Shown here: piece by piece, positions 59,971-64,000 of the stretch
How positions within the stretch are numbered: the first letter of the stretch is position 1
How the letters are laid out: each line of letters begins with the position of its first letter
Assembly (NCBI GenBank): GCA_028023455.1
Contig: JAQFVV010012423.1
Span: 5,438,269-5,502,268, forward strand
Origin: Epiperipatus broadwayi
Taxonomy: Eukaryota; Onychophora; Udeonychophora; Euonychophora; Peripatidae
DNA length: 64,000 nucleotides
Direction of reading: 5' to 3'
The notes under the pieces: model-generated
What the model was told of the DNA's origin: nothing
What the model saw: only the letters and a program-made list of their open reading frames with translations
The model's database searches: none
Translations under genes and position numbers: made by a program

Positions 59971-60789
59971 TTTTGATTGGTTATCCATGGTTTTATGGTA
60001 TACAAAAATGTAAATTATAGCTCCAAAATTTTAAATTTATACTTTAGATAATATTATGCCATAAACTTGTGTATAACAGTAATAAATGACTTAATACATA
60101 AAGATTAAAAAGAAAATTTGTAGAGATTTAATAATCATTGATAGTTATAAATAATTTTTCTTCTATATAATTTTAAAGACAATATTTGTCCATTTAATTA
60201 AACATGATTACTTATCAGTTTGACTTAAATTTATTTTTAATGCAATCTTCCTTTAAAAGGTAAAGATCATTAAAATGTAGTCACTGAAAGAAGGAACAAT
60301 TATTGATTATAAGATAATAATTTATTTTAAAATTATCATAAGATCTTTTTAAGTATAAATATTTATTATAAATTTTACATTCAAATTCAATTAATAATGT
60401 CATTTATTAAAAATGTAGTTAGAATCTAAAACTTTGTTTTTCAAGTAATGATTTAAATTAATTTTATTTGTAAAATATTTATTGATTTTAATATTTTAAA
60501 AGAGAAACAGAAAAATCTTTAAATTAAAAATTGTACAAGTTGGTTTGGGTTGACTAATAAGAGGTCAGTAAATAGTTTTCTAACATCAATTTATCCCAGA
60601 GTTGTTGTTTTTTTAAAAAAATAATGCAGACGATCTGGAAAAAGCGGATAGCTGTTATATTTTTCTCAGCAAAAAGTTAAAATATTCAAAGTTTACCAAG
60701 TCAAAAACCATATTTTAAAGCAATCTAAATATATAAAAGATTTTAAAACTAATTATTAATACCATGGAGTGAGTAAATTAATCTTCATT

Positions 60790-60850
60790 ATGACCTGGCT
60801 GCAAATTCTGATCATCTAATTCTAGCCAAGATAATATACAAGAAGTTTGA
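60790..60850 (+). pseudogene. Possible LINE endonuclease end fragment
   Basis: A plus-strand stretch reads DLAANSDHLILAKIIYKKFE, resembling the SDHxLVLAK(I/L) box at the end of LINE endonucleases. Nothing before or after is clearly endonuclease or reverse transcriptase, so this rests on one motif. Confidence 0.3.
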
Positions 60851-63800
60851 AAAATCCAAGCTGTTTATTTTAATTTTTCCTATGATAGCCATGAAAAAGA
60901 AAACCCAACTGCAGTGCTTCACAAAAAAACTTAACTGCATCCACATAAGAAAGCATTCATTTATCTTTTTTAAATTAAGTGTTTTTATTAATCATAGATT
61001 GAATGTGAAAAACAGATTAAAAATTCCTAGAACTAAATTTTTAAAGCTGATAGAAATATTTTATAGAACATTAAAGATAATTAATTAGTTGTGGGTGATG
61101 AATGCAAGAAAAGTTAATCTTTGAATTAAACAGTGCAGACGTAAGTAGCTTGCAAAATTTTGAAGAAAATGTTTAGTCTATACTTAATGAAAAAAAAAGA
61201 TAAAAGCTGAATCAATATTGCTTATGTTTGAATAGAAAGTGAACTTTCAATATCATAGGATAAGAAAGAAACAGTAAAATTGAAAAGATAATCCAAAAAA
61301 CCTTTTCAATTTTTTAATAGTAAATGACAATCATGGAGATAAAACACTATAATGCATAAAGTTAAATGAGTTTATTGAGATGTATTTAATATTAGAAGAG
61401 TAATAAATAACAGGAAAGGGGATGAAATATGTAAAGGAACCTATGGATGAATTAGTTAAAATGTATTTAAAAGTTTTTCAATGTAGGAAAAAAAATGTGC
61501 ACATAACTTTAAAAATTGAAAGGATGCATCCAATTTAAAATCTTGTCCAGTTAGTGTGTGCTTGTTTGTTTAATGTTGTTCAAATATACATGTATTCTAG
61601 AAGACAGAAGATTGGAAAAGCCCCCAAACTCATGAAGAATGGAGAATATTTATAAAGTAACCATGGTAAAATGAAAATCAAAGTTTGAAATGAGTTTTAA
61701 AGAGAGAGAGAAAAGGATTTGAATGTTAAATTTATTATTAATATTTTTGTTTGATGTGAAATATAAATGCAAGGAATTCTAGTTATTAATGATTGAAATA
61801 ATTTTTATATGCAATTTAATACATAAGACTAAAAAATATTAATCTTTTATAATTTATTCTTGTTAAAAAAAGTATGCTTAAAGATATAAAAAAAAAGCAC
61901 ATATGAGTTATGATGTGTGAATGTGTGGACTATAGTACTTTAACTATATACTTCTTAAAGTATATACTTTAAAAAATTAAGTGTAATAGGGTTATCTGAA
62001 AGGAATCATAAACTTATTATAAAATGTAATGTAATTTATAAGAGCAAGAATATCATAATCTCATTTGTTAAAAAAAAATATATATTATTGATAATAATAA
62101 TAAAAATAGATTCTCTGTTTTGTTACATGATTGCAAATATAGATAGGAAAGTATTTCATGGGAAGAAGATATTATATTATTGGTATAGAATTGATGAAAT
62201 ATTAAATACTAAATACACTGTAGGAGAAAATGAGTTAAAATTTCAAAATAGGATATAGAAAATATCATCCTGAAGAACTGATGAATAGTTAAGTGAGTGT
62301 AATCTTTGTGATACCCAGATAATTATTAGGATGAGATGGGAAGATTTTTGGCAAAGAAAAAGTCAGGATAAAATTGGGATAAGTTCATTAAGAAAAAGAT
62401 TACCTACCAAAATATGACCCCTCATAAATAAAAAAAATCTCCATCCCTTTATTAAGATAGTATTTAATAAAATCAGCTGCTCATCTTTATAAAGTTTCAT
62501 AGTAAATAATAATATAGGGTAACGGACCGAATAACATAATGTAGTGATTCTACCTACTGTTCTTGCCCAAATATGTAATGGATCGAATACTTTAAAATAG
62601 TATATCTAGAGACTTCTCTACTTACGGGTCCTATAACGACTCGGGGTTCTAACTCAGTGTAGACATTTGCCTTTAACTCTGCTCAAAGATGGATTTAAAT
62701 AGGATGGCAATAATGTGACCTCTATATAGGGCCCTAATGGCTTTTACTAATGAATATATTAAAAAATCTATGATGCCTATTCTGGTGAGTGAAGTATGAA
62801 TAATGCTTGATAATCTAGAGACCAGAGAAACAAAGATTTTAACTTCAAACAACAAATATTTATTAACAAATCTGGGTTAAATTTATAATATTTATAACTT
62901 AATAAAAATATATACATGAATATAATAAAGTATTGATTTGTCTTTACTATAACATGACTAGCTGTGATTTAAATATTAAAATATCAATCAAAATAAAAAT
63001 TATAAAATTGTAATGCATAATGTACAATAAAGTATCTATTATTTTAAATATGAAACTATATTATTAGATGTACAATGATTACTTTGTTTATGTCCTTTGA
63101 ATGTATATTAAAGTTATGTTTATGAATTGCTAATTTATGTTTTTTTAGATATAGTTAACTCATAAGACTATTAATCATACAACAGGAAAATGTACTTATA
63201 TACAATTACCTATTAGTAAGTTTAATTAATATTTAATTTTAATATATTAAATGTCTAATTAAGTGTATATGTTTAAAATCTTACCTTGTGTCTTTTAAGT
63301 CATTGTCCAATTTAATGCATCCAATTATGCTAATATTTTATTTACAAACATATAAAGTTTAGCTATGTATACCTTGAGTTGTGTATTTGCATCTCTCTTC
63401 CCCTATATAAATTTAAACATATGGGTTCTTTTAAAAAAAATGTTTTCTACAAATGGGTATAAGGGTGAGAAAAATTGTAACTCAACTCTCAGTATACACT
63501 AAAAAAAATACAAAATATAAAATATTTAAAAGCATTAAAATTAAACGAAATCTTGGACTTCTTTAAAAAACAATAGCAGGTTAAATTTTCAAGAGTGGCC
63601 TCAGTGTTCTTAGCAGATAGTCTTTCTTTTATTCAGGCATATTGAATGATATTAAAAATTCCAACCAATAAACAATTCCCATGACAAAATCAAATTCCTG
63701 GGCTTTTGAATTTGTAGCCATCGCCTTTCCAATTCTATCTCCAAATCATTCCATGCTGATTTAAACACTAAGCATACCAATGGTTATTATACTCCATCAG

Positions 63801-64000
63801 CATCTAATGACACGAAGGAGGTAGAAAGACCCTGTGACAATTAAATTAGCAAGATTGCATCATTAGATTTTATATATACACGTATAAGTAATTAAATATA
63901 AGAGTTTTCCAAAGCTTCAGTTGTAATACAAAAATGAACGGTGTTTATATGCATTTTATATATATATATATGAGATGCGTGATAATAAATTTTACTTTAA
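60851..64000. other. No gene recognised
   Basis: AT-rich DNA to the window end. The 62510-62860 part is less AT-rich (for example TTACGGGTCCTATAACGACT) and may be an unidentified element. An AT dinucleotide run lies near 63957. Confidence 0.4.

Noticed and set aside
62500-62900. Less AT-rich patch considered as a long terminal repeat
   Set aside because: A weak match of AACAAATATTTATTA to 33565 was the only link; no paired repeat, primer-binding site or polymerase was found.
1-64000. CRISPR arrays, operons, ribosome binding sites, prophage or other bacterial systems
   Set aside because: Nothing of the kind is present; coding density, splice signals and element types are those of an animal nuclear genome.

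Overview
This window is strongly AT-rich (about three quarters by eye), gene-poor eukaryotic DNA packed with decayed transposable elements, simple repeats and short tandem duplications. The GT-AG splice signals, very long introns, non-LTR retrotransposons, a Penelope-like remnant, a ZBED5-like hAT remnant and a tRNA-derived SINE all fit a repeat-rich invertebrate animal. Nothing fixes the phylum, and there are no bacterial features.

Host gene. The only convincing host coding sequence lies on the minus strand: a terminal exon (13837-14283, with stop) and an internal exon (54532-54716). Their splice phases match, which implies an intron of about 40 kb. A third, weaker candidate exon (57408-57497) is also phase-compatible. 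The encoded tail is hydrophilic, rich in Ser, Glu and Asp, and I do not recognise the family. Most of the window is therefore intron of this gene, and the elements from 15 to 54 kb sit inside it. Two small plus-strand exon-like segments (27038-27095, 30562-30631) are speculative.

Layout. 0-10 kb: tandem and dispersed repeats, including an 0.8-kb repeat present twice, and a purine-rich decayed coding island (2.9-4.4 kb). 13.8-14.3 kb: terminal exon. 15.7-16.5 kb: 3' part of a Penelope-like element with a hammerhead-ribozyme-like core. 17.6-24.9 kb: a badly decayed non-LTR retrotransposon (family B) with an internal 0.85-kb tandem duplication, preceded by the 3' end of a family A element. 27.3-29.1 kb: internally deleted hAT transposase. 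33.8-35.7 kb: three head-to-tail 5'-truncated family B copies ending in CATCA-type repeats. 35.7-40.8 kb: a nearly full-length but broken family A element (CCHC ORF1, then endonuclease and reverse transcriptase ORF2). 43.7 kb: a short tRNA-Ala-like SINE with a perfect 15-bp target duplication. 45-53 kb: inverted and tandem repeat blocks, a 302-bp pogo-like MITE, a CTAT-based satellite, and a 1.08-kb insertion made of 360-bp tandem units plus an inverted part between perfect 15-bp direct repeats. 55.9-58.7 kb: a decayed minus-strand RTE-like reverse transcriptase and a foldback. 59-64 kb: tandem duplications and otherwise featureless DNA.

Families A and B share a C-terminal Cys-His finger of the form C-x2-C-x8-H-x4-C. 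No element appears able to move on its own: each has stops, frameshifts, deletions or lost catalytic residues.
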